Shown here one piece after another: positions 38,400 to 48,980 of a DNA stretch of 64,000 nucleotides (positions are counted from its first letter, which is position 1; every line of letters starts with the position of its first letter). Made by a program: the position numbers and the translations under genes. Origin of the DNA: Symbiodinium natans (Eukaryota; Sar; Dinophyceae; Suessiales; Symbiodiniaceae); contig CAJNDS010002847.1 of the NCBI GenBank assembly GCA_905221605.1, positions 112,001 to 176,000 of the forward strand, in the 5' to 3' direction. The notes below the pieces were generated by a model, which was not told the DNA's origin, did not search any database, and was given only the letters and a program-made list of their open reading frames with translations.

Positions 38400-38500
38400 T
38401 TACTATTACTTGCTTAAGAACCCCCAACAATACAGCCCAACAATACAGGGATTGTCATCCTTCATTTGGGGGGGGGGGGGGGGTTTTAAGCAAGTAGTAG
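38400..38500. mobile_element. MITE-like element, GCTTAAGAACCCCC family, copy 1
   Basis: The left arm ACTTGCTTAAGAACCCCC faces the right arm GGGGGTTTTAAGCAAGTAGTAG. The interior is ~60 bp with CAATACAGGGATTGTCATCCTT and a 16-base G run. Three other copies lie at 45014, 51372 and 62079. Confidence 0.6.
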
Positions 38501-39659
38501 TTTGGGGTTATGGACGTTTTGGGATGGTTTAGAATTTCATGGTTCAGCGTTTGCGTGTGTTCGAGCTCTTGGTCGTCTGTCCGCCGGGAAAACAGGAACG
38601 GCTCTGGAAACTTTGCGCGCCCTGCCAGCTGAAACCATGCTGAAACCTCATACTGGAATCCCCTATAAGTAACCAAGAACGAACTTCATTGGAGCCTTTG
38701 GGTAAAGCCTGAACCCCCTACTTCACGGGCACTTGTAGGGCTAGAATTTTCTGAACTACAACTCGGACTCAGAGTAGGCCCGCCTATATTTTTTTGAGTT
38801 TAGGTTTGCTTAGAAGCCCCTTTAAACCAAAAAGGCACCCTTTTGATTCCTAGGTTGCACTTGAGTCTAGACAGCTCTTGGGTACAGATAACCGAGGTCA
38901 AGATCCTTCCAAGGTTTAGGGTTTAGGGTTTAGGGTTTAGGGTATCTAAGAGCACCTGACACACGCCAAGATCGCTCCAAGAGCAGCTGAAAGATGATCC
39001 AGAGCCATCCAAGACCATTCGGCTTAGGTTTAGGGGACAGGAGTTTAGGGTGTAGGGTTTAGGATGTTGGGGCTCCAAGAAAACTCCAAGGGCCCAAAAG
39101 CGAGGGACCGAGGCGGGTGCAAATCCGGCTTGGGCGGACGCAGTGAACCCATTCAGCACAACTTGGTGCGCAGAATGCGCGCGGCACCGGGGTGTCAGCG
39201 CGATCTGGCACCTGCTTCGATGTCAGTTTTGCAAAGGCCATGCTATTGCGGGAGTGTTCAGGCGCACGCGAAAGAACCGAGGAGGTCGAAGCTTGAACCT
39301 TGTTTTGCATGATTAACCTAAACCCTAAACCCTCAACCCTAAACCCTAAACCCTCAACCCTAAACCCTAAGCCCTAAGCCCTAAACCCCGCTAAGAGGTT
39401 GACCTCCCTCCCTCCTCGCTGTAAACGCGAACCATGGTCAGGCTTGGGTCATGATGTCGAGGCCGGGCCTTCAGATGTCCAGCCCTAACTGGGTTTTGGA
39501 GTACTATTATATACTTTAATACCTCTTAGGGCTTAGGGTTTAGGGTTTAGGGTTTAGGGTTACTTTAATACTTTTTTTTGGGTTCTGGGTTCCGATTATA
39601 GCACCTTGTACCTAGAAAGTATATGTTTTTTCCAGGGTCTACTCTATCTAAAGTAGGGC
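38501..39659. other. Unique sequence with small telomere-like blocks
   Basis: Dispersed repeat copy 2 is at about 38786-38873. TTTAGGG words lie at 38913-38942 and 39532-39560; CCCTAAA and CCCTCAA words at 39315-39388. Opposed open frames at 39059-39312 show no domain. Confidence 0.5.
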
Positions 39660-39760
39660 TAAGGGTCCATGTACCTTCTTACATACTTGGGCCCCAAAGT
39701 CCCTATATAGGAAGAAATTTCAGGCCCCAAGTATTCAGTATTTAGGTACATGGACACTTA
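39660..39760. mobile_element. MITE-like element, GGGTCCATGTACC family, copy 1
   Basis: AAGGGTCCATGTACC on the left is inverted as GGTACATGGACACTTA on the right. Inside, CTTGGGCCCC and GGCCCCAAGT form a second nested inverted pair. Confidence 0.55.
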
Positions 39761-40529
39761 GGGTGCAGGATACGGGGTTATTGATATTTAAGCGTAAGTA
39801 GGGTGCTGGATTACGGTTTGCTTTAGGCGATAATATGGGTTTAGGGTTTAGGGTTCGGGTTCCAAGGTTTAGGGTTTTGGCTGTGTCGGGTCAAGGGTTG
39901 CGGAGCTTTCGGGTTTGGGGATTTAGCAGGAGTTTTCCGTCTCGTGGTCCCAGGGTTTTCCATTTGGATTAGAACATAGATCCGGAGGTTTGGCGTTCAG
40001 GTTTGTTTAGGGTTTAGGGATCTAGGTTACTAGTGTTGGTGCAGGAGATTGGGTATTTCCTGAACGGAGTGTATGGGGAGGTAGAACAGCGGGAGAGGAA
40101 GTGGGAGACGGGTGTGCTGCGATCCTTGCGCAAGGAGACCGATCTCTCGCATATTTCTGGGTTCTCGATCCGAGATGATAGTTCGTCTCTCTTTGTGGCG
40201 GGGGTGGAGGGGGGGGGGGGGGGCAGCAAGGGCGGGCACCTGATTCCTTGTTTTAAGTTTCGACGTCTTGTAATGCCCCATCGCGCCTTTTTTCTCGTAG
40301 TGAAGCCATGAGTCCAGTGAGTATTCCGTGCAGCTTTACTGTTGTGTTGGTTCTCAGGTTTAGGGTTTAGGGTTTAGGGTTTAGGGTCTTGCAGCACCAC
40401 TCCGCACCGTTCCTCGCGGTTTAGGAGGTGGTTGGAGGAGTTGCTTTATGTTGCTTCCTCATTGCCTTCGGGACGTCATTCCATGTTCCAGCTATAGGTT
40501 CTGGCTACAGCCGGCAAGCTCTACTCCCT
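39761..40529. other. Mostly unique sequence; possible exon-like fragment
   Basis: TTTAGGG words lie at 39837-39875 and 40355-40387. After TTGGTGCAG, an open stretch at about 40048-40210 (EIGYFLNGVYGEVEQRERKW...) has protein-like character before a G run, but no partner exon could be found. Not supported as a gene. Confidence 0.35.
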
Positions 40530-40663
40530 AAGGGTCCATGTACCCAAATAGTATATTTTCTTGGGCCCTAAAGCTACTACATGGGAACGCCTTTAAGGCC
40601 CAAGTAACCCTAAACCCTAAACCCTAAACCCTAAGTATATACTATATGGGTACATGGACCCTT
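40530..40663. mobile_element. MITE-like element, GGGTCCATGTACC family, copy 2 with telomere-like core
   Basis: The 27-bp arms 40530-40556 and 40637-40663 are inverted with one mismatch (AAGGGTCCATGTACCC...). CTTGGGCCC and GGCCCAAG are nested inside. The right half also contains about four CCCTAAA copies (40604-40634), so telomere-like sequence lies within the element. Confidence 0.65.
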
Positions 40664-40793
40664 TGGGACGCACATGGTCCATGGTGGTTGGGTTTGAAGG
40701 TTTCGGCGAGTCTGCCTGAGAGTTCCGCCTTGAGTAGAAGGTAAAGCCCTAAGCCCGCAACCCAGAACCCTAAACTCTCCGATTCCTACACCC

Positions 40794-41014
40794 AAAACCC
40801 TAAACCCTAAACCCTAAACCCTAAACCCTAAACCCTAAACCCTAAACCCTAAACCCTAAACCCTAAACCCTAAACCCTAAACCCTAACCCTAAACCCTAA
40901 ACCCTAAACCCTAAACCCTAAACCCTAAACCCTAAACCCTAAACCCTAAACCCTAAACCCTAAACCCTAAACCCTAAACCCTAAACCCTAAACCCGAAAC
41001 CCTAAACCCTAAAC
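40794..41014 (+). repeat. (CCCTAAA)~31 interstitial telomere array
   Basis: One of the longest arrays in the window, nearly perfect. Confidence 0.95.
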
Positions 41015-41108
41015 CTGCTACCATCCTGGGGAGCGATCGTCGGGTTTGGCGGCCCCTAAGTTGTAAATCCTGATGCCCCAAGCCTGAGCCGGTTGGGTGT
41101 TCAAGGCG

Positions 41109-41212
41109 TAGGGTTTAGGGTTTAGGGTTTAGGGTTTAGGGTTTAGGGTTTAGGGTTTAGGGTTTAGGGTTTAGGGTTTAGGGTTTAGGGTTTAGGGTTT
41201 AGGGTTTAGGGC
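41109..41212 (+). repeat. (TTTAGGG)~15 interstitial telomere array
   Basis: Opposite orientation to the array 95 bp upstream; nearly perfect. Confidence 0.95.
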
Positions 41213-41333
41213 TAGGGCTTGGGGTTTCAAGTGTTTTGTGGGGCCCAATTTTCGACATGCCTGGCAGGTCGGAAGCATCAACTGCCAGAGGCAAAGCGCG
41301 ACCTCCGGCTGAGCGCTCCGGCTGTCTACACCA

Positions 41334-42110
41334 ATAGGGTTCAGGGCTCAGGGTTCAGGGTTTAGGGTTTAGGGTTTAGGGTTTAGGGTTTAGGGTTTAG
41401 GGTTCAGGGTTTAGGGTTTAGGGTTTAGGGTTTAGGGTTTGGGTTTAGGGACTTTGAATGGATTGGATGTCCCGTCTTGCCTTTCGTTTTGCAGGCTTTT
41501 GTTGGCTTACAGGTTGGAGTACCCTAAACCCTAAACCCCGAACCCTGAACCCTAAACCCTAAACCCTAAGCCCTAAGCCCTAAACCCTAAACCCTAACCC
41601 TAAACCCTAAACCCTAAACGCTAGGGGCGGCTTACCCAAAAAAGCACCTTAACACTGCCTCAGGAACGACCCAGAGCCCGATTCCCAGAGCCAGGCGCAG
41701 GCGCAGACCTGGTCTAAGGGGCTGTAGGTTTTTTGGGGTTCAGGGTTTCGTGTTTAGGGTTAGGGTTTCGGGTTTCGGGTTTAGGGTTTAGGGTTCGGGT
41801 TTTAGGTTTAGGGTTTAGGGTTTAGGGTTTAGGGTTTAGGGTTTAGGGTTTAAGCTTTGAAAGGTTCGATCGTTGCAACAGCCATACAGGACATCCTGGT
41901 TTGGGATGTTGGCTCGGGTCATGCAACCAGCAAGGTCGCAAGGCAAACGATCAAGGGCGCACCCTGAACCCCAAACCCTAGAATCCCAAACCCTACCATA
42001 AACCCTAAGCCCTAAACCCAAAACCCCAAGCCCTAAACCCTAACTCTAAACCCTAAACCCTGAACCCTAAACACTAAACCCTAAACCCTAAACCCTAAAC
42101 CCTAAACCCG
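41334..42110. repeat. Cluster of four telomere-like arrays alternating in orientation
   Basis: TTTAGGG/TTCAGGG at 41334-41450, CCCTAAA at 41520-41620, TTTAGGG at 41735-41852 and CCCTAAA at 41964-42110, with short unique pieces between. Confidence 0.9.
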
Positions 42111-44154
42111 GACCAGGCTTCTACTAGATGACTTTAAACCTCGACTCTAGACCCGGGACGTGATGGGGATGCGAGTATGGTGGGTTTGGGGTTTGGGGTG
42201 TGGGGTTTGGGGTTTGGGGTTTAGGGTTTAGGGACGTGAAGCTCTTGAAGAAGTACAAAACTTCCTTTTAGGTCACCTCACCCCGACCCTGAACACAGAC
42301 CATAAAACCCCCAGACCCTCTGCCTAAATCCACTTGACCCTAACCCTAATTAAAGATCCGAGAACCTACAGACCCTCAACCCTAACCCTAAAGCCTCAAC
42401 CCTCAACCCTAAACCCTGCAAACCCTAAACCCTGCTGACCCTAAACCTAGACGCTTAGAGCCTAAGCCAATCCCGGTAGGGTTTATAGGGTTTAGGGTTT
42501 AGGGTGCCCAAAATCTCCAAGATTTCGACGCCAGGGATCCAAGGCCCAGGCGGCTCAGCCTTTGGCCGATGTCTCTGCGAAAGACCATCAGGCGGGACCT
42601 CCTAAACCCTAAACCCTAAACCCCAAACACTAAACCCTAAACCCTAAACCCTAAACCCTAAACCCTAAACCCTAAACCCTAAACCCTAAACCTTGGCATT
42701 TGGGGTTGAGGTCTGGGCTTTGGAATTTGTCATTGTGGTGTTCAGGGTTTAGGGTTGAGGGTTTTGGGCTTAGGGTTTGGGGCGTTGGGTTTGGGATTTA
42801 GGGCGCAGGGGCTCGGGATTGGGGGTGAAGTGTTTGGAGTTTTGGGTTTGGGGTTTAGGGTTTCGAAGCAGGCCTTGGTGCTAGTAGCTTTTAGTGCTTC
42901 GGGATTTCGAGGTTGGCGTTTAGTAGGCTAAAGAATCTGCAGGTTGTGGGTGGTCAGCATCTTGTGGGCGCCCTTGCCTTATTTCGGGGGTCCAATGCTC
43001 TGGTGTTTAGAGTTTAGGGTTTAGGGTTTAGGGTATAGGGTTTAGGGTTTAGGGTTTAGGGGTGAAGAGGGATGGGAGCGTGGGGGCCCAGCACTGGTAA
43101 CCTTCGGTTCGCTGTTTCTGTGAGACGGTGCCTGAATGGAGAATCTCACGCGCGCACGAGGTACGAAAACCCCCAAACCCTAAACCCTAAACCCTAAACC
43201 CAAAACCCTAAACCCCCAAACCCCCAAACCCTTAAACCCTAAACCCTAAACCCCCAAACCCTTAAACGCCCTCTGAAGCCTGCAATTCACTTGAGATGCT
43301 TTCAAGGCAATGGCTTTAGGAGTTAAAGCCCTATGGACCCTAAACCCTAAACTCTGAAGCCCATGTGGGCTCCCAAAGGGGGTGCTCGGGGCTTTAGGGC
43401 AGATGGAGGTTGAACTGCAGCTGGCATTGGGGGTTTATCAGACTAGGGCTGTGGGCTGGTTTTAAGGCTTTCGGGTGTTCAAGGGTTCAGGGTTTAGGGT
43501 TTCGCGTTTGGGGTTTAGGGTTTAGGGTTTAGAGCCGGATTCCTGGAAGGTATGGGCGAAGACTCTGATGAACAAGGGCACGCGTTGGGCGGACCAATGC
43601 GGTGCGCCTGACACGAGAACCGATGGTGAGGGTGCTATTTATGGGCGTCGAGGTTGCTTTCGGCTGCATCCGTGACCCTAACCCCAAGCACTAAACCCTA
43701 CACCCTGAACCCTAAGCCCTAAACGGGTTTAGGGTTTAATTTGGGCTTAGGGTTGTGCAATGGGTCCCAGGCTTGGGTTGAGAGATGCACCCTTTTAGGA
43801 GTCAAAGGACGTAGCCACATCGGGCCACATCTAAGGGAAGTTGCATGGTCCCTCTAAACATTTTCCTGTAGGGTTTGGGGCTGGGGTGTAGGGTTTAGAG
43901 TTTAGGGTTTAGGATTTAGGGTCTAGGGTTTACGGTTCAAGTTCGATTCGCCCGACTCACAAGCCCGACATCCGACGTCATTCTGAGATGCTCTGGGCAC
44001 CTGAATTCCTACCCAAAACCCAAAACCCAAGACCCGTAAACTAGCACCTAGCCTTCGACCTTCAGCCCAAAAAAACACCCTAAGCACTAATCCCAAACCC
44101 CAAACCCTGTAAAGAACTCCAAAGTTTGCGAGGAGTCAGTTGCAGACCTTAAGC
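42111..44154. other. Telomere-like blocks and unique spacers, no gene supported
   Basis: CCCTAAA blocks at 42603-42692 and 43170-43268 (with CCCCCAAA variants), TTTAGGG blocks at 43008-43060 and 43485-43530, and a C-to-G turn at 43715-43737. No open frame with domain character. Confidence 0.6.
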
Positions 44155-44229
44155 CCCAAACCCTAAACCCTAAACCCCAAACCCCAAACCCCAAACCCCA
44201 AACCCCAAACCCCAAACCCCAAACCCCAC
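44155..44229 (+). repeat. (CCCCAAA)~8 variant array
   Basis: A homogeneous run of the CCCCAAA heptamer follows two CCCTAAA copies. The reverse strand encodes a short artefactual GFGVWGL repeat. Confidence 0.93.
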
Positions 44230-44381
44230 AAGCTGGCGCTCTGGCCCTCTCAAAAATCACAAATTTGAACTTGGGTGATGTTTTGCTTAGGGTTCCGGGC
44301 GAGTGGGGGGTGGTGTCGGATTGGGGGTGCTCCAGCACTGCTTGCAAGTACTAAACCGTGGAACCCTGATATGAACCCTCC

Positions 44382-44688
44382 TAAACCCTAAACCCTAACC
44401 CTAAACCCTAAACCCTAAACCCTAAACCCTAAACCCTAAACAGTTGCGAAGCAGGCAGTGAAACAAGCAGTGAACCGACAGAGACCGCCAGCGAACCGGA
44501 AGAGGTCGAAGAGGTCGCCGGATGCCCAGCCCTATAGGGGGTTTCGGGTTTAGGGTTTGGGTTTAGGGTTTAGGGTTTAGGGTTTAGGGTTTAGGGTTTA
44601 GGGTTTAGGGTTTAGGGTTTAGGGTTTAGGGTTTAGGGTTTAGGGTTTAGGGTTTAGGGTTTAGGGTTTAGGGTTTAGGGTTTAGGGC
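44382..44688. repeat. CCCTAAA array, coding-like spacer, TTTAGGG array
   Basis: CCCTAAA copies (44382-44441) and about twenty TTTAGGG copies (44547-44688) flank a ~90-bp spacer that reads openly as KQAVNRQRPPANRKRSKR-like sequence. Confidence 0.88.
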
Positions 44689-45013
44689 TTGGGGGCAGGC
44701 TTCAGTTCACAGATAGGACTCGAAGGGTTTTGGGCCTAGGGCCCTGTAAACCCTAAGCCACTCAATGAGTGTAGGGCTTGGGTCCAACATGTGCTTGTGT
44801 CCGCAGATGTGCTGCTGATAGCTCTGCCAGGCATAGAGAGTGGACAGCTTAGCTGTTTCCCTAAACCCTAAACCCTAAACCCTAAACCCTAAACCCTAAA
44901 CCCTAAACCCTAAACCCTGAACCCTGAACCCTAAACCCTAAACCCTAAACCTTGTCACTCCGTGGAACCCACCCTCATGTAGTCGTGCGGGCGTGTGCCC
45001 TGTCCATCGTCAT
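44689..45013. other. Unique spacer with a CCCTAAA block
   Basis: About eleven CCCTAAA/CCCTGAA copies lie at 44866-44952; otherwise unremarkable. Confidence 0.7.
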
Positions 45014-45190
45014 AGCAATTGCTTAAGAACCACCCCCAAAAAACAATATATACATATATATGTATGTATATATATATATATTTTTTTTTGTTCTTCCTCA
45101 TTGGAAGGGCTCGCTGACAATATTCTTCCTTAGAAGGGCAGTATAGGGATTGTTATTCTTTATTCTTTGTAAGGGTTCTTAAGCAAATTT
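45014..45190. mobile_element. MITE-like element, GCTTAAGAACCCCC family, copy 2
   Basis: GCAATTGCTTAAGAACCACCCCC is inverted as AGGGTTCTTAAGCAAATT near the right end. Inside are a (TA)n/T run and a GGGATTGTTATTCTTTATTCTTTG segment like that of copy 1. An echo of the arm (AGAGTTCTTTAGCAAATAG) follows. Confidence 0.55.
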
Positions 45191-45729
<539 letters not shown>

Positions 45730-46362
45730 GTGACACGCTCTTAACTGATCATGGTGTTTTCTGCTGTTTTTTCAGTTCTTCTATCGTTTTTCCTGTTTTT
45801 CCTCCGTTTGACGGGTTGGGGGGGGGGGGTAATTACGTGCTCTGCTTTGTGCACACATGACCACGCTCAACTGTTTTGCTCTGTTTTTTTGGGCTCACAG
45901 TGGAGGGTTGAGGATTTGGGGTTTCCGGGTGGAGTTTTTTTTGGGCTTGTTTTGGGAACCTTTTGGGCTTCCACTGGACATATGGGGTTTCAGGTTTCAG
46001 GCTACAAGTCTTTTGTTTTTTTTTCAGGCTACAGATCTTTTGGGTTTTTTGGGCATTTGAGGTTTAGGGTTTCCGGGCAAGACCTTTTGGGCTGACAGTG
46101 GAGGGTTTCCGGGCAAGAACTTGTGGGCTCACAGTGGCGGGTTTAGGACTGGCACATTTCTTGTTACGGGGTCTTGACTTTGTTTTTGCTCGCCCAGTGG
46201 CTTTCGGGATTTCTTGAGGGAGAGCTTTTTGGGACTCTAAACCCTAAACCCTAGACCCTAAACCCTAAAGCCCTAAACCCCTAGACCCTAAACCCTAAAC
46301 CCTAAACCCTTCAGTGTTGTGGGCCCTGCGTTGTTTTGCAGCTACAGAAGCTATCATTCGCA
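45730..46362. other. G/T-rich low-complexity spacer
   Basis: GGGCTCACAGTGG-GGGTT phrases recur at ~45891, 46089 and 46125, and TTTCAGGCTACA at ~45993 and 46023. A small CCCTAAA/CCCTAGA block lies at 46238-46312. The hydrophobic open frame from 45751 is low-complexity and not supported. Confidence 0.5.
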
Positions 46363-47013
46363 TCACCGGCCGAAATTCATCAGCCACGCTTGGCACATGA
46401 GATGATGATCGGATACGATGGCATGAAGCTTTGCAAAAAGCTTCACAGACTGTATATTAGTGGAACACATGTTTCTGACTTCTGTACACGACATGGCCTT
46501 CAGGGCCGATGTCATAAGCCGCTGCAATTGCTTCACCTGCATAGCCGAGTCGTTGAAGGCCATTCTAATTTTGCTTATGAAAGACAGCGGCTGCTCAGAA
46601 AACGACGGGCACGGCATCTTTACGAGGGAGACATTGCTTTCGCTCAGGACAGGCTCATGCCATGGGATCTCACGTAGATTGTACATGACATTGATGACCA
46701 AGATCAAGACGTCTGTGAACTCATTCGGCTCCCAGCGCAGGCACTGATACAGCATTTCGGCCGCCTTGTTTTTGGCAGCCCTAGACCAACCCCTACAGCC
46801 TAGACCCCTACGCCCTTAAACACCATTCTGAAACGCCTATAGCCTACACCCATCAGCGGCCTTGAGGATGTCCGTCACTGGACCAGCAGCAAATGCAGCA
46901 AACAATTCGCTCGGGATCTGCTCGTGCATATCTGCTGCCATGCTGAAAACAAAAGCTGGATGGCACTCCATGCAGAACACTACAGGGATAAGCGGTTCGG
47001 TCACGTAAAAGCT
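46363..47013 (-). CDS. Unrecognised protein fragment, at least two exons
   Basis: I do not recognise the family. On the minus strand an exon at 47013-46850 (SFYVTEPLIPVVFCMECHPA...) follows TTTTCTGCAG. The donor GG|GTGTAGG and acceptor GGTCTAG|G remove a 69-base intron (46849-46781) and keep the frame into a second exon at 46780-46363 ending NFGR and TGA. The joined 193 residues have balanced composition and an amphipathic-helix look (ELFAAFAAGPVTDILKAAD; MLYQCLRWEPNEFTDVLILV), possibly a helical-repeat protein. No ATG-led first exon was found, so it is 5'-partial or a truncated gene. It lies between two AGT microsatellites in a telomere-repeat zone. The opposite-strand frame over the second exon lacks intron logic and is a shadow. 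Confidence 0.5.
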
Positions 47014-47150
47014 CTGCAGAAAACAGGAAGGCTTTCACAACGCACGCTCATGCCGCACAGCCCTTACGCTCAGGACATGCATGCAATGCCCTCGTTTGCT
47101 GGAGGCGTTCGGGTTTAGGACAAGTTTGGCCACATCTTAAAAAACCCGCG

Positions 47151-47373
47151 AAACGCTGTAAATACCGATCTTTTCCTCTGTTCTGAGAACACGTCTGCGC
47201 AAAATAGGCCCTGTAATTGACCGTTTTTGAAGCCCGAAAACACTGTAAATACCGATGTTTTCCTCCTGCGCATAAAGTAGTTGAAAGTAGTTTGCGCGAC
47301 TTTTTACACATCCATTTTTCGTGTCCGTAAACCCACAAAGCCAGGAAACACTGTAAATACCGAGGTTTTGGTC
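47151..47373. repeat. Three dispersed copies of a ~28-bp motif
   Basis: AAACACTGTAAATACCGATG followed by TTTTC occurs at about 47151, 47237 and 47345 (spacing ~86 and ~108 bp). On the reverse strand each reads CGGTATTTACAG, like a splice acceptor. Function unknown. Confidence 0.65.
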
Positions 47374-47430
47374 TCTTAACACGAAAATTGCATGCCACAA
47401 AACCCCTGCGATCAATTAAGAACGCGACGC

Positions 47431-47537
<107 letters not shown>

Positions 47538-48250
47538 TAAAGCGCTGTCATTCCAAAGCCTTTAGACGCACTGCTAGCCCCTGTTAATAGCCTGTGAATG
47601 AAGGGGTCAAAAGTCAAAAAGGCTGGAAAGAAGTCAGTAAGGCTTGGCAATTCTTGGTGGATTTTTTATACAGGATTTTGGTTGTAGTGGGTGCTTTAAT
47701 GGGGCGTTCCCCATCCACTCTATATAATTTGCCCAAGAAAATATTGTATTACGGGCGCAAAAGAGGGTGTTGTATAGAGCGCCCGGGAAAGGCCCCCATC
47801 AAATATACTGCATTTGTAAGGAAACAAAGGACATACGAAATGCAGCACATTTTCAATTGGGCTTTTTGTGCGTTTTTTCTTTATTATATCCCGGGCCTTT
47901 ATTCGCACGGTGAATGAATAGAATGAATGCACGCGCGTGCGTAATGTTATCCCGGGAGTGAATACAAGATTCTTATAGCGGCCAAGAAGCAGATAATAAT
48001 ATGGCCGCGAGAAAGATACGGGCCAGCTAGTACTTTATAAGGCCCGTTAATAGAATTATATTCATGCCTCGCGTGCTCACTCCTTACAATGCACGCGGTA
48101 ATAATATAATTGAAAAGTGAATAAACGCACGAAGTAAGTGCAATGAACGTATGAATGAACGGGTGAGCGAAATAAGCGAACAAAAGCACCATTTTGCCGT
48201 GCATTGAATGAATGCGTACACGTGTGAACGAACTTCATGAACAAATGCAC
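47538..48250. other. AT-rich unique sequence with small palindromes
   Basis: Contains GCACGCGCGTGC (47928), CCCGGG words and GAATGAATG phrases on both sides of 47900-48220, suggesting an old inverted-repeat element. A 107-codon forward frame from 47594 has no domain and is not supported. Confidence 0.4.
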
Positions 48251-48350
48251 ATGTAGACCCTAAACCCTGAACCCTCAACCCTAAACCCTGAACCCCTGGC
48301 CAGTGCACTCCGACCAGGAGCAGCTTGTCCCTGTGCGCTGGCAGAAGCAG

Positions 48351-48500
48351 GCTTAGGGTTGAGGGTTGAGGGTTCAGGGTTCAGGGTTCAGGGTTCAGGG
48401 TTCAGGGTTCAGGGTTCAGGGTTCAGGGTTTAGGGTTTAGGGTTTAGGGTTTAGGGTTTAGGGTTTAGGGTTTAGGGTTTAGGGTTTAGGGTTTAGGGTT
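48351..48500 (+). repeat. Telomere-like array in three homogeneous variant blocks
   Basis: The order is TTGAGGG (about two), TTCAGGG (about eight), then TTTAGGG (about eleven). Confidence 0.95.
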
Positions 48501-48822
48501 AGTTTTGGGGGGTTCGGCGGTGGTGGTTGGGGAGGAGCTGCTTCGTTGCTTCCTGGCTCCGGAGGGGCGGCGTTTTCATCACTTAGCCAAAGGCTAAAGA
48601 CTTGTTGGGTTTCCTTTTTGTTCCGTCTCTGTTGCGGAAGACTACGTATAACTGGTAGAATCCCGTGCCAATTCGGCTAGTACAAAACTGAGCCTGTCCG
48701 TTTCCTGGCTCTTGGAGAAGTGAGGACCAGCTTCGAGTGTCCTGGAATCTCCTGACATCGCTACACTCCCCAAATATTGGCCAGCCGGCCCCGGCACCTT
48801 GCTAATTCTGAGCCGGTGTCAG

Positions 48823-48980
48823 GGCATCCGGCTACCTGCGTAACTTCCTCAAAGGCCTGTACAGAAGTCTACTTAAAGGTTCCATGTCCCCGAACCCTGA
48901 GCCCCAAGCCTTCAGCCGCATGTGTCAGGCAGCCAGCCGAGAGTACGCCGAGTTCTTAGACCGCCTTCACCCGGAGCAAG
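48823..48980 (+). CDS. Possible single exon, unrecognised
   Basis: After GGTGTCAG, about 52 open codons read ASGYLRNFLKGLYRSLLKGS... and ...CQAASREYAEFLDRLHPEQ, ending at GCAAG|GTGTAG, a plausible donor. Composition is protein-like and amphipathic. No neighbouring exon was identified, so this may be an orphan exon, a gene relic or chance. An overlapping frame of 60 codons is possible. Confidence 0.25.

Noticed and set aside
43919-43950. tRNA gene suggested by AAGTTCGATTCGCCCG
   Set aside because: It resembles a T-loop/B box, but no A box, acceptor stem or anticodon stem can be built from upstream sequence made of TTTAGGG words.
45751-46095. 114-codon hydrophobic forward frame
   Set aside because: Low-complexity T/G-rich sequence with internal repeats; the hydrophobicity follows from TTT codons.
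46336-46677. Forward frame of 113 codons overlapping the minus-strand exon
   Set aside because: The minus-strand reading gives a consistent two-exon model and better composition; the forward one has no support.
47594-47917. 107-codon forward frame with hydrophobic stretches
   Set aside because: AT-rich and lies in a degenerate inverted-repeat region; no domain, start context or exon partner.
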